In this document: piece after piece, positions 18,436-29,787 of the stretch
Position numbering within the stretch: position 1 is the stretch's first letter
Layout of the letters: each line of letters opens with the position of its first letter
Assembly (NCBI RefSeq): GCF_000621205.1
Contig: NZ_KK211231.1
Location: 62,001-126,000 of the forward strand
DNA from: Halotalea alkalilenta DSM 17697
GTDB taxonomy: Bacteria > Pseudomonadota > Gammaproteobacteria > Pseudomonadales > Halomonadaceae
DNA: 64,000 nucleotides
Direction: 5' to 3'
Notes under the pieces: model-generated
Told to the model about the DNA's origin: nothing
The model's database searches: none
The model's input: the letters and a program-made list of their open reading frames with translations, nothing else
Translations under genes and position numbers: made by a program

Positions 18436-19441
18436 ATCGGATCCTCGGATCGAGCATCGCGTAGAGCAAATCCGCGATCAAATTGAACAGGATAATCAGG
18501 ATGGCGAAGATAAAGGTCAGCGTCTGCACCAGCGGGATGTCGGCGCCCTGGATGGCGATGATCAGCAGTTGCCCAAGCCCATTCACGCGAAAGATCTGTT
18601 CGGTGATGATCGCGCCAGAGAAGACCGCCGGCACACCGAGGGCAATCACCGTGACTACCGGGATCAGGCTGTTGCGCAAGGCGTGGACGAGCAGCACCGA
18701 GCGCTCCTTCACACCCTTGGCGCGGGCAGTGCGGATGTAGTCCTGGGAAAGGTTGTCGAGCAACGAGGCACGCACGAAGCGGGCGATCTGCGAGGTGTTG
18801 TAAAGGGTCAACACGAACACCGGCATTGCCATCTGGCGCAGCTGGTAGACCAAGCTCTGCCAATCCGTCACCCGATGGTTGGTATCGTAGATGGCCGGAA
18901 ACCAGCCGAGCCAGGATGAGAACACCACTATCAACAGCACACCGGTGAAGAACGTCGGCACCGAGAAGCCAACCATCGACAGGAAGGTGCCAAGCTGGTC
19001 GAACCAGGAGTACTGACGGTAGGCCGAAAGCACCCCAAGCGGCACCGCAATGAGCACCGCCAGCACGTAGGAGAGCCCGATCACCCAGAGAGTTTGCGGC
19101 AACCGCTGGATGATCAAGTCGACCACCGGACTGCGGGTCGCCCAGGAGGTAACCCGCAGGCGCTCCGAGGAGTTGCCGAGCTCGACCCCGAGCAGCCGCT
19201 CGAGGAGGTTGAGCGGTTCATTGATCATAAACTGTTGCAGCCAGAGCAGATAACGGATCAGAAATGGCTGGTCGAGGCCCAGCGAGCTGCGAATCTGGTC
19301 GCGCACCTCGGGCGGAATGGTCAGCGGCAGATCGCCCGTCGGATCGTTCGGCGCCAGATCGAGCAGCGCGAAGATGACGAAGCTGATCGCCAGTAGCGTG
19401 GGAACCGCGAACATCAGGCGGCGCAGCGTATAGGCAAACAT
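18428..19441 (-). CDS. peptide/opine ABC transporter permease (DppB/OppB type)
   Basis: 337-residue permease starting MFAYTLRRLMFAVPTLLAIS, the usual DppB start, with six helices and the EAA loop (YIRTARAKGVKERSVLLVHALRNSLIPV). It contains a longer periplasmic insert (about residues 70-115, LLWLQQFMINEPLNLLERLL) than classical DppB, as seen in oligopeptide/opine branches. It lies 74 bp after the binding-protein gene and overlaps the DppC-type gene. Confidence 0.9.
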   Translation of the reverse strand: MFAYTLRRLMFAVPTLLAISFVIFALLDLAPNDPTGDLPLTIPPEVRDQIRSSLGLDQPFLIRYLLWLQQFMINEPLNLLERLLGVELGNSSERLRVTSWATRSPVVDLIIQRLPQTLWVIGLSYVLAVLIAVPLGVLSAYRQYSWFDQLGTFLSMVGFSVPTFFTGVLLIVVFSSWLGWFPAIYDTNHRVTDWQSLVYQLRQMAMPVFVLTLYNTSQIARFVRASLLDNLSQDYIRTARAKGVKERSVLLVHALRNSLIPVVTVIALGVPAVFSGAIITEQIFRVNGLGQLLIIAIQGADIPLVQTLTFIFAILIILFNLIADLLYAMLDPRIRYD

Positions 19442-19515
19442 CGGCGACGGGACCCTCAGATGGCATCAAGGCGCCTCCCGCCCGGCACGCGCGGGAAGGC
19501 GAAAGAACCTGACAA

Positions 19516-21231
19516 CTATTCGGTGCGGTACCAGTCGGCCACGTTCCAGAGCTGCGAGTCCCAGGAGTTCATCCGCACGCCGGCGAGGGTATTGACGTGC
19601 CCCGAGAGGTCGCCACGATGGACCAGCGGAATGTGGGCGCCGTCGGCGGTCAGCATGTCGTTGAGCTGCTTGACGATCTCCGCGCGCGGCTGCTCCTCCG
19701 CAGTCTCGCCGAGCTTGGCGACCAGGGCGTCGTACTCCGGATTGCAGTAGCGCGGAATGTTCTGGCCGCGCCACCCGGTTTCCGGGGAGGGAATCAGGGC
19801 GCAGGTCCATTCGGCGAGGTAGCTTTCGGCATCGGTGCCGTCGAAGTTGTTCGCGTACATCTCAACGTCGGCGAAGAATTTCTGGAAGGTGTCCGGGCTA
19901 CCAGGATCACCGCCAAAGAACACCGAGGAGCTGACATCGCGCAGTTCGGCATCGACTCCGATAGCGGACCACATGTCTTTGATGATCGCCTGCATGCTCT
20001 GGCGCACGGAGTTGGTCGAGGTCTGGTAGAGCATCGAGAGGCGCACCCCGTCCTTGGCGCGGATACCGTCCGGCCCCGGCACCCAGCCGGCTTCGTCGAG
20101 CAGTGCATTCGCTCCTTCGATGTCGGCCGTCAGACACCAGTCATCATTGCCGGTCGAGCGGTTGATCTCGGGCGCCGGAACGATGTTGCAGGTCGCCTGC
20201 CCGGCCTCGCCGAAACCGATATCCACCAGCAGGTCGCGGTCGATCGCCATGGAGAGCGCCCGGCGCACCGCCGGGTCGGAGAGGAAGGGATGCTCGCCGC
20301 CCTCGCGCGTCGAGCGCAGGGAGCCAAGCGCTGGATCGGGATTGGTCCAGTTGATGACGATACGCTCCACCAGCGAGCCAAAGGAGGAGACCAGCGTGCC
20401 GCGCCCAGCCTGCTCCATGGTCGCCAATACTTCCGGCTCGATCATCAGGTTCCAGCCGTAGTCGAACTCGCCCGACTCGAGTACCGCGCGGGCAGCCGAA
20501 GTGGCATCGCCTCCGCCTTTCAACGTGGCGGTGGCGAAAGCCGGCTTGGCGGGATCGCGGTAGTACTGGTTGGCATCGAACAGCACCACATCGTTGGCAC
20601 GCAGCTCGCGAACCTTGAACGGCCCGGTACCGTGGGGGCCAAAATTGGCCTCGGTGCATTCGGGAGCGCGGGCACCGACGCAGCTCTCGAACTGCGCTTT
20701 TTGGATGATCGGCGACGACATGCCAACGAAGGGGCCGAAGGGATAGGGCTTGGGCACGCTGAAGGTGACGCGCACGGTCAGCGGATCGACGGCCTCCACT
20801 GCGGCGACGTCGGTGAACTGGGAGCGCTGCGCGCAGCCGCCGTCGGGGGCGGTGCAGTATTGCCAGGTAAATACCACGTCCTCGGCGGTGAAATCGGTGC
20901 CGTCGGACCACCTCAAATCGGGGAGAATCCTCCAGGTAATCGTGGTCAGATCCTCAGATATCCCACCGTTCTCGAGGCTCGGGATTTCGCTGACCAGCGT
21001 CGGTACGATATTGCCGGTCTCGTCGAAACGCGCCAGGGGTTCGATCACCATCGACGCGGCATGCATATCCTTGGTGCCGCTGGACAAGTACGGATTCATG
21101 ATCGAAACCGCCTGCCAATAGAGAATCTTCAAGTCGCCATCGCTACCGCGCTCGCCGAACGCAGGGCCCGCGGCGGCGCCCAGTGCCGTGCCGGCCACCA
21201 CGAAGCGGGTGATCCATCGACGCATCTTCAT
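19516..21231 (-). CDS. family-5 ABC transporter substrate-binding protein
   Basis: 571-residue periplasmic binding protein of the SBP_bac_5 family. A signal peptide (RWITRFVVAGTALGAAAGPAF) is followed by NPYLSSGTKDMHAASMVIEPL and a TITWRILPDLRWSDGTDFTAEDVVFTW signature region. It is first gene of the importer operon. Four cysteines occur in the mature part, two of them near an acidic RAPECTEANFGPHGTGPFKV segment. The ligand is not predictable; members bind peptides, opines, heme or nickel chelates. The promoter lies in the 416-bp divergent gap. Confidence 0.9.
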   Translation of the reverse strand: MKMRRWITRFVVAGTALGAAAGPAFGERGSDGDLKILYWQAVSIMNPYLSSGTKDMHAASMVIEPLARFDETGNIVPTLVSEIPSLENGGISEDLTTITWRILPDLRWSDGTDFTAEDVVFTWQYCTAPDGGCAQRSQFTDVAAVEAVDPLTVRVTFSVPKPYPFGPFVGMSSPIIQKAQFESCVGARAPECTEANFGPHGTGPFKVRELRANDVVLFDANQYYRDPAKPAFATATLKGGGDATSAARAVLESGEFDYGWNLMIEPEVLATMEQAGRGTLVSSFGSLVERIVINWTNPDPALGSLRSTREGGEHPFLSDPAVRRALSMAIDRDLLVDIGFGEAGQATCNIVPAPEINRSTGNDDWCLTADIEGANALLDEAGWVPGPDGIRAKDGVRLSMLYQTSTNSVRQSMQAIIKDMWSAIGVDAELRDVSSSVFFGGDPGSPDTFQKFFADVEMYANNFDGTDAESYLAEWTCALIPSPETGWRGQNIPRYCNPEYDALVAKLGETAEEQPRAEIVKQLNDMLTADGAHIPLVHRGDLSGHVNTLAGVRMNSWDSQLWNVADWYRTE

Positions 21232-21270
21232 TGAATTTGCCCCTGATTATTGTTGGTATCGGCTAACGAT

Positions 21271-21358
21271 CTTGCAGCGCAAGCGCCTGGAGCCTGCCCT
21301 CCCAACAGCGCCCGAGCAGGCTCGCCGAGGATCTTGGAGAGACGGCCTGCGCTGCAAG
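21271..21358. repeat. 11-bp inverted repeat with 66-bp spacer
   Basis: CTTGCAGCGCA at 21271-21281 and its exact reverse complement TGCGCTGCAAG at 21348-21358. It lies next to the binding-protein start, so it may be a pair of operator half-sites for looping, or an mRNA stem. Confidence 0.4.
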
Positions 21359-21454
21359 CTTTGCCCAAATCAAGCGTCGGTGTAAACCTCGCCGCGGATG
21401 TTTTTCATCACCCGAAACTGAGCTTGCACCGCGCCAAGTCTTGGGTCTTAATCG

Positions 21455-21479
21455 GGCCAAACCGCTTAGCGGTCTGGCC
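21455..21479. promoter_or_regulatory. strong hairpin in leader of fused ATPase gene
   Basis: An 11-position stem (GGCCAAACCGC / GCGGTCTGGCC, one A-C mismatch) with a TTA loop. It lies 50 bp before the small ORF at 21530 and has no following T-run. It could be an operator palindrome or a leader RNA structure. Confidence 0.35.
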
Positions 21480-21529
21480 TTGCCTGGCAGCACCCACAAC
21501 AACATCCAACAATGAGAAACGCGCCGCCA

Positions 21530-21651
21530 TGTCTGTCATCCGTCGCGCCACCGCCGAGGCACACGACTTCCCTTACGATTCAAACGACGAGTCGATTCCT
21601 TACCGCGTCGACCATCGGGTGATGCTGGCCGAAACGGCGTTGCACCCATGA
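21530..21651 (+). CDS. candidate 40-residue leader ORF coupled to the fused ATPase
   Basis: A short ORF beginning MSVIRRATAEAHDFPYD and ending [10 protein letters not shown]. Its TGA overlaps the ATPase ATG as ATGA, the layout of translational coupling. A weak GAGAAA lies upstream. The composition is acidic and protein-like, and I do not recognise the sequence. It could be a real small protein, a leader peptide, or the remnant of a lost gene's N-terminus. Confidence 0.35.
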
Positions 21652-23495
21652 GCGCGGCCAGCGATAGCGCCGCACTCAGCGCCGCCGCACTCGCGCCGAT
21701 CCTCTCGGTCGCGGGGCTGAAGGTCTCCTTTCGCACCCGCGCGGGCTGGCACAGCGTGGTACGCGATCTCGCCTTCGACCTGCGCCCGCGCGAAACCCTT
21801 GCTGTGGTCGGCGAATCAGGCTCAGGCAAGAGCGTCACATCACTGGCGCTGATGCGGCTGCTGTCGCCAGCATCCAGCCGGGTAGAGGGGCGCGCTCTGC
21901 TCGGGGGGCGAGAACTCTTGTCGCTCTCCGAGGAGGGGATGCGTCAGGTGCGCGGCAACGATATTGCGATGATTTTTCAGGAGCCGATGACCAGCCTGAA
22001 TCCGATCTTTCCGATCGGGCGTCAGATCGCCGAGGCGCTGACCTGCCATGGTATCTGCTCGCCGTCGGCGGCGCGGGCGGAGGCACTGCGCCTGCTCGAT
22101 CGGGTACGCATCCCCAACGCGGCCTCACGGCTTGGTGACTTTCCCCACCAATTTTCGGGCGGGATGCGCCAGCGCGTGATGATCGCGATGGCGCTGGCCG
22201 CGCGCCCCAAAGTGCTGATTGCCGATGAGCCCACTACGGCGCTCGATGTGACCATCCAGGGCCAGATTCTCGATTTGATCAAATCGCTTCAAGACGAAGA
22301 GGGTATGGCGGTGCTGTTCATCACCCACGATATGGGGGTGGTGGCTGAAATTGCCGACCGCGCGTTGGTGATGTACCGCGGCGAGATCGTCGAGCAGGGG
22401 CCGACCACGGATATCTTCGAGCGCGGTGCGCACCCCTATACCCGGGCGCTGCTCGCCGCCGTCCCTCGCCTCGGTTCGATGCGCGGGCGCCCACAGCCGA
22501 CCACCTTCGCGCTGGTCGACGTTTCGAGCGGGCGCACGAGCAGCGAGCGGAGCATCGAGGACACGATCGATCGGCGCCAGACCCCGGTCCTCTCCGTGCG
22601 CCATCTGGTCACCCGCTTCGACGTCAAGGGCGGGATACTGAGCCGCACCCGGGCCCGGGTGCATGCGGTGGAAGATATCTCCTTCACCCTTCACCAGGGC
22701 GAGACGCTGTCGCTGGTCGGCGAGTCCGGCTGCGGCAAGTCGACTACCGGACGATCGGTGATGCGCCTCGTCGAACCCACCTCGGGCGAGATCGACCTCG
22801 ACGGCTATGAGGTATGCAAGCTCGACCGCCACGACCTGCGACGGATGCGTCGCAGCGTTCAGATGGTGTTCCAGGATCCCTTCGCTTCGCTCGATCCGCG
22901 CATGTCGATCGGTCGCGCGATCGCCGAGCCATTTTTGGAGCAGAAGCTCGGCACCCGCGCCGAGGCGCGGGACAAGGTCGCGGACCTGCTGCGCCTGGTC
23001 GGCCTGGCGCCGGAGATGATGAGCCGTTTTCCTCACGAGTTCTCCGGCGGTCAGCGCCAGCGTATCGCCATCGCCCGGGCGATGATCCTCGACCCCAAGA
23101 TAATCATCGCCGATGAGGCGGTGTCGGCGCTCGACGTCTCGATCAAGGCGCAGGTATGCAATCTTATGCTCGAACTCCAAGAGCGCCTGAAGATCGCCTA
23201 TCTATTCATCTCCCACGATATGGCGGTGGTGGAGCGCATGAGCCATCGCGTGGCGGTGATGTATCTCGGTGAGATCGTCGAAATCGGACCGCGTCAGGCA
23301 GTGTTCGAGAACCCTCAGCACGCCTATACCAAAAAGCTGATGGCCGCAGTACCAGTGCCCGACCCTGCTCGGCGGCGCAGCGCCAGCCGCGCCGCCGTCG
23401 CCAACGAGATCGGCAGCGTAGTCAAACCGCTGGACTATGTCCCGCCCGCGCGGAGCTGGACCGAGGTAGGGGCTGGGCATTTCGTGGTCAGCTGA
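21648..23495 (+). CDS. fused DppD-DppF-type ABC ATPase (two nucleotide-binding domains)
   Basis: 615-residue cytoplasmic protein with two complete ABC ATPase domains. Domain 1 (about 15-265) has Walker A GESGSGKS, signature FSGGMRQRV and Walker B VLIADEP. Domain 2 (about 310-590) has Walker A GESGCGKS, signature FSGGQRQRI and Walker B IIIADEA. Each ends with the family-5 extension seen in DppD and DppF. The fusion supplies both ATPases of the importer encoded divergently at 17500-21231. Walker B of domain 2 ends in Ala rather than Pro, which is common and leaves the catalytic Glu intact. Confidence 0.92.
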   Translation: MSAASDSAALSAAALAPILSVAGLKVSFRTRAGWHSVVRDLAFDLRPRETLAVVGESGSGKSVTSLALMRLLSPASSRVEGRALLGGRELLSLSEEGMRQVRGNDIAMIFQEPMTSLNPIFPIGRQIAEALTCHGICSPSAARAEALRLLDRVRIPNAASRLGDFPHQFSGGMRQRVMIAMALAARPKVLIADEPTTALDVTIQGQILDLIKSLQDEEGMAVLFITHDMGVVAEIADRALVMYRGEIVEQGPTTDIFERGAHPYTRALLAAVPRLGSMRGRPQPTTFALVDVSSGRTSSERSIEDTIDRRQTPVLSVRHLVTRFDVKGGILSRTRARVHAVEDISFTLHQGETLSLVGESGCGKSTTGRSVMRLVEPTSGEIDLDGYEVCKLDRHDLRRMRRSVQMVFQDPFASLDPRMSIGRAIAEPFLEQKLGTRAEARDKVADLLRLVGLAPEMMSRFPHEFSGGQRQRIAIARAMILDPKIIIADEAVSALDVSIKAQVCNLMLELQERLKIAYLFISHDMAVVERMSHRVAVMYLGEIVEIGPRQAVFENPQHAYTKKLMAAVPVPDPARRRSASRAAVANEIGSVVKPLDYVPPARSWTEVGAGHFVVS

Positions 23496-23663
23496 GCGTC
23501 AGCTCGCCAGCCTGGCGCGCTAGGTCGATAGAACGCACCGCCACATCACTGCACAACACCCCGGGTAAACGTTACAATCGACCCCTTTCGCGCCGATTTC
23601 CCTCCGGCACCCGATATCCATGCCTCCCGACGTGCTCGCCGGGCGGTCGCTAAGGACGACAGC

Positions 23664-25249
<1,586 letters not shown>

Positions 25250-25253
<4 letters not shown>

Positions 25254-26701
25254 GGCCTCGCGCCTCCCCCCGGTGGAATCCGCCCTTGCCTCCCATCGCG
25301 CGCAACCCCCTGCTGGAAGGACCGATCTTCGGCTCGCTGTTGAAGCTGGCGCTGCCGATCATCGTCGCCAACCTGCTGCAGTCGACCTACCAGCTGATCG
25401 ATGCCTTCTGGGTCGGCCGTCTCGGCGGCGACGCGGTGGCGGCGGTATCGATCAGCCTGCCGATCAACTTCCTCGCCTTCGCGCTCGGCTCCGGTTTCAG
25501 CGTCGCGGGCTCGACCCTGATCGCTCAGTACGTCGGTGCCCGCAACCGTGCGATGAGCGACCATGTCGCAGGCCAGGTGCTGCTGCTGGCGTTCGGCTTC
25601 TCGCTGCTGCTGACAGTGCTCGGCCAATGGGCGGCGCCGCGCATGCTTACGCTGCTCGGGGTCGAGCCCGGGGTCTATGACGATGCCCTGGCGTTCCTGC
25701 GCATCACCCTCGGCGGCCTGGTCTTCACCTTCGGCTTCGCCATGTTCCAGGCGCTGATGCGCGGCGCCGGCGAAGTGCGCATCCCGCTCTACATCGTGCT
25801 CGGCACGGTGGTGCTCAACGCGCTGATCGACCCACCGCTGATCTTCGGCTGGGGTCCGATCCCCGCCTTCGGCGTGGCCGGCGCGGCATTCGCCACGCTG
25901 TTGACCCAGGGCTTGGCGCTGGGCATCGGGCTCTGGCTGCTCGCCCGCGGCAAGCTCGGCATCGCGCTGCGGCTCAGGGCGCTGCGCCCCGACTGGGCCT
26001 TCATCGCTCGCGCCTTCCGGCTCGGCTTCCCCTCCTCGGTGGAGCTCTCCGCCCGCGCCCTGGGGATGAACGCAATGGTGCTGATGGTCGCCGCCTTCGG
26101 CACCGTGACCATCGCCGCCTATGGCGTGGTCAACAGCCTGCTCGCACTGGTGATCATTCCCGCCCTGGGCCTATCGATGGCGACCTCGGCGCTGGTCGGC
26201 CAGAACATCGGCGCAGGCCAGATCGAGCGCGCCAGGTCGATCGCCAGGCTCAGCTCGGTGATCGCCTTCATCGGCCTCAGCCTGGTCGGCGTGGCGGCCT
26301 TCCTGGCCGCACCCTCGCTGGTCGCAGTGTTCGTGCCGGACGACCCCGAGGTGATCGCCACCGGTGCACGCTTCCTGCGTACGGTGGCCTTCACCTTCGG
26401 CCTCATCGGCCTGCAGATGTCGCTCAGCGGGGTGTTCCGCGCCGCCGGCCAAACGGTGGTGACGATGAACCTCGCGCTGGTCTCGCAGTGGGTGATCCAG
26501 CTCCCGCTGGCGTGGTGCTTGTCACGCGAGGCCGCCTTCGGCGCCGATGGCCTGTGGTGGGCGTTCCCGCTGACCAACCTGCTGATGGCGGCCATCACCA
26601 TGCTCTGGTACGCGCGTCTCGACTGGCAGCGGGTCTCGCTCGTCCCGCCCTCCCGCTTGGCCGAAAGGCATGCAGCGCCGGCACGATCGTCGCGGCGCTG
26701 A
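25250..26701 (+). CDS. MATE-family multidrug/Na+ (or H+) antiporter
   Basis: About 483-residue efflux protein with twelve helices in two homologous halves, of the NorM/DinF-like branch. It starts near [21 protein letters not shown] and contains [21 protein letters not shown], the usual first-helix motif. The start is uncertain: TTG at 25250 overlaps the YbiT stop and has AAGGGG upstream, while an in-frame TTG at 25286 begins nearer to the family start. Coupling to ybiT suggests co-expression. Likely exports cationic drugs or metabolites. Confidence 0.87.
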
Positions 26702-26838
26702 GCGCAGCGAACCCCGCAGGGCGCCATCTTCGATCACTGAACGGTCAAATATCGGTAAAAGCCGTGTCATCGGTGCGACGCAAAATGGCCGCTCCGACGC
26801 CCTGAGTGCGTCCTCCCTGGGCCATTGGGGACCCCGCG

Positions 26839-27675
26839 ATGCGCATCGTACAGATCAGCGATACCCACCTGAGTCCGAGCAAACTCCACTTCGCCGCCAA
26901 CTGGCCGCCGCTCGCCGCCTGGATTCGCCGGCTGGCGCCCGATCTCGTGATCCACACCGGAGACGCCAGCCTCGACGGCGCCGGTGACCCGCGCGAACTC
27001 GCCCACTGCCGACGCCTGTTCGACCAGCTCGGGATTGCGCTGCTGGCGCTGCCGGGCAACCACGACGTCGGCGATGCTTTCGATCCCCGCCGGCCGGTCG
27101 ATGCGGACCGGCTGCAGCACTGGTGCGACGCGTTCGAGACCGACCGCTGGTGCCACGACATCCCCGGCTGGCGGCTGATCGGCATCAATAGCCAGATCCT
27201 CGAGGGCGAGCGCGCAAACCGCGAGGAGTCCTTCGCCTGGATCGGCAGCTGCCTGGCTGGCCGCGGCACCCGCCGGGTGGCGCTGTTCAGCCACAAGCCG
27301 CTGTTCGTCGAGTCGTTCGGTGAACGCGATGGCGGCTACTGGAGCCTGGCAAGCGCATCCCGGGAGGCGCTGCGCGCACTGATCGAGCGCCACGACGTGG
27401 CGCTGGTCGCCAGCGGCCACCTCCACCGCGCCTGGCAGGGCGAAGTGGACGGCATCGACTACCTGTGGTGCCCGGCCTCCTCGTTCATGGTCGCCAACAC
27501 CGACCGGCCGCTGCCCGGCAGGGCCTGCCTCGGCGCCGCCCTGATCACCCTGGGCGAGCGAGGAGACCATCGCTGCGAGATCGTCGAAGTCGAGGGGCTT
27601 TCGCCCTACTACCTCGACCCGATCATCGACGAGGTCTACCCCGGCGACGCAGAACTCAAGGAGATCGCGCGATGA
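26839..27675 (+). CDS. class III metallophosphoesterase, GpdQ/CpdA-like
   Basis: 278-residue binuclear metallophosphoesterase. All motifs are present: ISDTHLS, TGDASLDG, LPGNHDVG, FSHKPLF and ASGHLHR. The family covers cyclic-nucleotide phosphodiesterase CpdA and glycerophosphodiesterase GpdQ. The start is the ATG at 26839, just before the first motif. Its stop overlaps the next ATG, making it first in an operon with a Ugp-type importer, so hydrolysis of imported glycerophosphodiesters is the best guess. This role is inferred from context, not from sequence alone. Confidence 0.83.
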   Translation: MRIVQISDTHLSPSKLHFAANWPPLAAWIRRLAPDLVIHTGDASLDGAGDPRELAHCRRLFDQLGIALLALPGNHDVGDAFDPRRPVDADRLQHWCDAFETDRWCHDIPGWRLIGINSQILEGERANREESFAWIGSCLAGRGTRRVALFSHKPLFVESFGERDGGYWSLASASREALRALIERHDVALVASGHLHRAWQGEVDGIDYLWCPASSFMVANTDRPLPGRACLGAALITLGERGDHRCEIVEVEGLSPYYLDPIIDEVYPGDAELKEIAR

Positions 27676-28853
27676 ACGGCCATGCCCTCGAGCTGGGCGG
27701 CATCGAGAAGCGCTTCGGCAAGCAGACGATCCTCAAAGGCATCGACATCGAGGCGCGCCCGGGAGAGTTCATCGCCCTGGTCGGGCCTTCCGGATGCGGC
27801 AAGAGCACCCTGCTGCGCATCGTCGCCGGCCTCGAATCCCCCGACGCTGGCAGGATCCGCAGCGGCGACCGGGAGCTCGGCGAACTACCCGCGGCGAAGC
27901 GCGACGTGGCGATGGTGTTCCAGTCCTATGCGCTCTATCCCCATCTCACCGCGGCGCAGAACATCGCCGTGCCGCTGGTGATGCGCCGGCTCAGCGGCTG
28001 GCAGCGGCTGCCGCTGATCGGGCGCTGGCTCACTCCCAGGGCGACTCGCGATGAGATCCACGCGCGGGTGCGACAGGTCGCCGAACAGCTCGAGATCGCG
28101 CACCTGCTCGACCGCAAGCCGGCGAAGATGTCCGGCGGCCAGCGCCAGCGCGTGGCCCTGGCAAGAGCGATGGTCCGCGATCCGCGCGTGTTCCTGATGG
28201 ACGAGCCGCTCTCGAATCTCGACGCCAACCTGCGCGTCCACACCCGCAGCGAGATCGTCGCCCTGCAGCGGCGCACCGGCGTCACCACGCTCTACGTCAC
28301 CCACGACCAGGCCGAGGCGCTGAGCATGGCCGACCGCGTCGCGGTGATGATCCAGGGCTGCCTGCTGCAGCTGGACACGCCCCAGCGGATCTACCAGGAC
28401 CCGCGCCATCTCGAGGTCGCCCGTTTCATCGGCACTCCCCGGATCAATCAGCTCGATGCCCGGGTCGACGACGAGGGCGTGGCCTGGGTCGACGGCACCG
28501 CGCTGGCACGCTGCGCCGAACCACCCCGTGACCGCAAAGTGGTGCTCGCGATCCGCCCTCCGGCGCTGCACCTGGTGGCCGAACACCATCCACGCGGGCT
28601 CACCGCCTGGGTCAAGCGCTGCGAGTACCTCGGCACCGAGTGCCTGCTCCATCTAGAGCTCGAAAGCGACGCTACGCCGCTGATCGCGAGTCTTACCCCC
28701 GAGCTCGGCACTGCGTACCGCCCCGACCAGCGCGTATGGGTCGCGGCAGAACCCTCCCAGACGCTGATCTTCGCCCGCAGCGGCGAGCGCCTGACGGCGG
28801 CCGAGCCACGGCTCGAACGCAGCGCGAATCAGCCGGAGAAGCTCGATGTCTGA
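27672..28853 (+). CDS. ABC transporter ATP-binding protein, UgpC/MalK family
   Basis: 393-residue ATPase for a carbohydrate-type importer. Walker A GPSGCGKS, Q-loop FQSYALYPHL, signature SGGQRQRV and Walker B VFLMDEP are followed by a TOBE regulatory domain (about 240-365). About 20 extra residues (GWQRLPLIGRWLTPR) sit between Q-loop and signature, in the helical subdomain, compared with usual UgpC. It overlaps the phosphodiesterase gene by 4 bp and the permease gene by 8 bp. Confidence 0.92.
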   Translation: MNGHALELGGIEKRFGKQTILKGIDIEARPGEFIALVGPSGCGKSTLLRIVAGLESPDAGRIRSGDRELGELPAAKRDVAMVFQSYALYPHLTAAQNIAVPLVMRRLSGWQRLPLIGRWLTPRATRDEIHARVRQVAEQLEIAHLLDRKPAKMSGGQRQRVALARAMVRDPRVFLMDEPLSNLDANLRVHTRSEIVALQRRTGVTTLYVTHDQAEALSMADRVAVMIQGCLLQLDTPQRIYQDPRHLEVARFIGTPRINQLDARVDDEGVAWVDGTALARCAEPPRDRKVVLAIRPPALHLVAEHHPRGLTAWVKRCEYLGTECLLHLELESDATPLIASLTPELGTAYRPDQRVWVAAEPSQTLIFARSGERLTAAEPRLERSANQPEKLDV

Positions 28854-29787
28854 ATCGCTCGCCTCGCCCTCTTCTACGCTGAGCAGGCGCCTGTCGGCAC
28901 CGGCGCGCCGGCAGGCTCGAAGCGAAGCGCTCAGCGGCTGGATACTGGCGAGCCCTGCCATGGCGCTGATGGCGATGCTGATCCTGGCGCCGATGCTCGC
29001 GGTGGTGTGGTTCAGCCTCACCGACTATCAGCTCGGCTATCCGGGCGCGATCTTCATCGGCCTGGAGAACTACCGAGCGCTGCTCGATGATCCGCTGTTT
29101 CTCACCTCGCTCGGCAATACCCTGCTCTACACCGCCATCGTCGCACCGCTCTCGGTCGCGCTCGGCCTCGGCGCTGCCCTGCTGATCGAGAGCGAGACCC
29201 GCGGCCGGGCTTTCTTTCGCACCGTCTACTTCCTTCCGGTGGCGTCGCTGCTGGTGGCGATGGCGACGGTATGGCAGTACCTGATGCACCCGCAGATCGG
29301 AATGATCAACCAGATGCTCGCGCTGGTCGGGCTCGAGGGGCGCAACTGGCTGGGCTCGAGCGACACCGTGCTGTGGAGCCTGGCGGCGATCGGCGTGTGG
29401 CAATCGGTGGGGTTCAACATGGTGCTGTTCCTCGCCGGGCTCACCGCAATTCCCCGCGAGCTCTACGCCGCCGCGCGGATCGACGGCGCGGCGAGCGCCT
29501 GGCAGCGCTTTCGCCTGGTCACCTGGCCGCTGCTCGGGCCGACCACGCTGTTCGTGCTGGTGATCAGCGTGATCAACGCGGTGAAGGTGTTCGAGACCGT
29601 CAAGACCCTCACCGAGGGCGGCCCGAACAAGGCATCGGAGGTGCTGCTCTACACCATCTACCAGGAAGGCTTCAGCTACCTCCAGGTCGGCTACGCCTCG
29701 GCGATGACCGTGGTGTTCCTCGCCATCCTGATGGTCGCCATGCTGATCCAGTACCTCGTCATCAACCGCCGGACCCACTACCAATGA
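28846..29787 (+). CDS. carbohydrate-type ABC permease, UgpA/MalF-like
   Basis: 313-residue permease with six helices. The EAA loop reads YAAARIDGASAWQRFRLVTW-like at about residues 206-226. The start MSESLASPS lies inside the previous gene's end. Its periplasmic loop TDYQLGYPGAIFIGLENYR is typical of UgpA. It is one half of the permease heterodimer with the next gene, which it overlaps by 4 bp. Confidence 0.9.
   Translation: MSESLASPSSTLSRRLSAPARRQARSEALSGWILASPAMALMAMLILAPMLAVVWFSLTDYQLGYPGAIFIGLENYRALLDDPLFLTSLGNTLLYTAIVAPLSVALGLGAALLIESETRGRAFFRTVYFLPVASLLVAMATVWQYLMHPQIGMINQMLALVGLEGRNWLGSSDTVLWSLAAIGVWQSVGFNMVLFLAGLTAIPRELYAAARIDGAASAWQRFRLVTWPLLGPTTLFVLVISVINAVKVFETVKTLTEGGPNKASEVLLYTIYQEGFSYLQVGYASAMTVVFLAILMVAMLIQYLVINRRTHYQ

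Larger units (their letters stand above)
21232..21647. other. divergent intergenic region of the peptide-type ABC system
   Basis: 416 bp between the binding-protein gene (minus) and the fused ATPase gene (plus). It holds an 11-bp inverted repeat (21271-21281 and 21348-21358), a strong hairpin at 21455-21479 and a candidate 40-codon ORF from 21530. No sigma-70 promoter stands out clearly. Confidence 0.5.
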
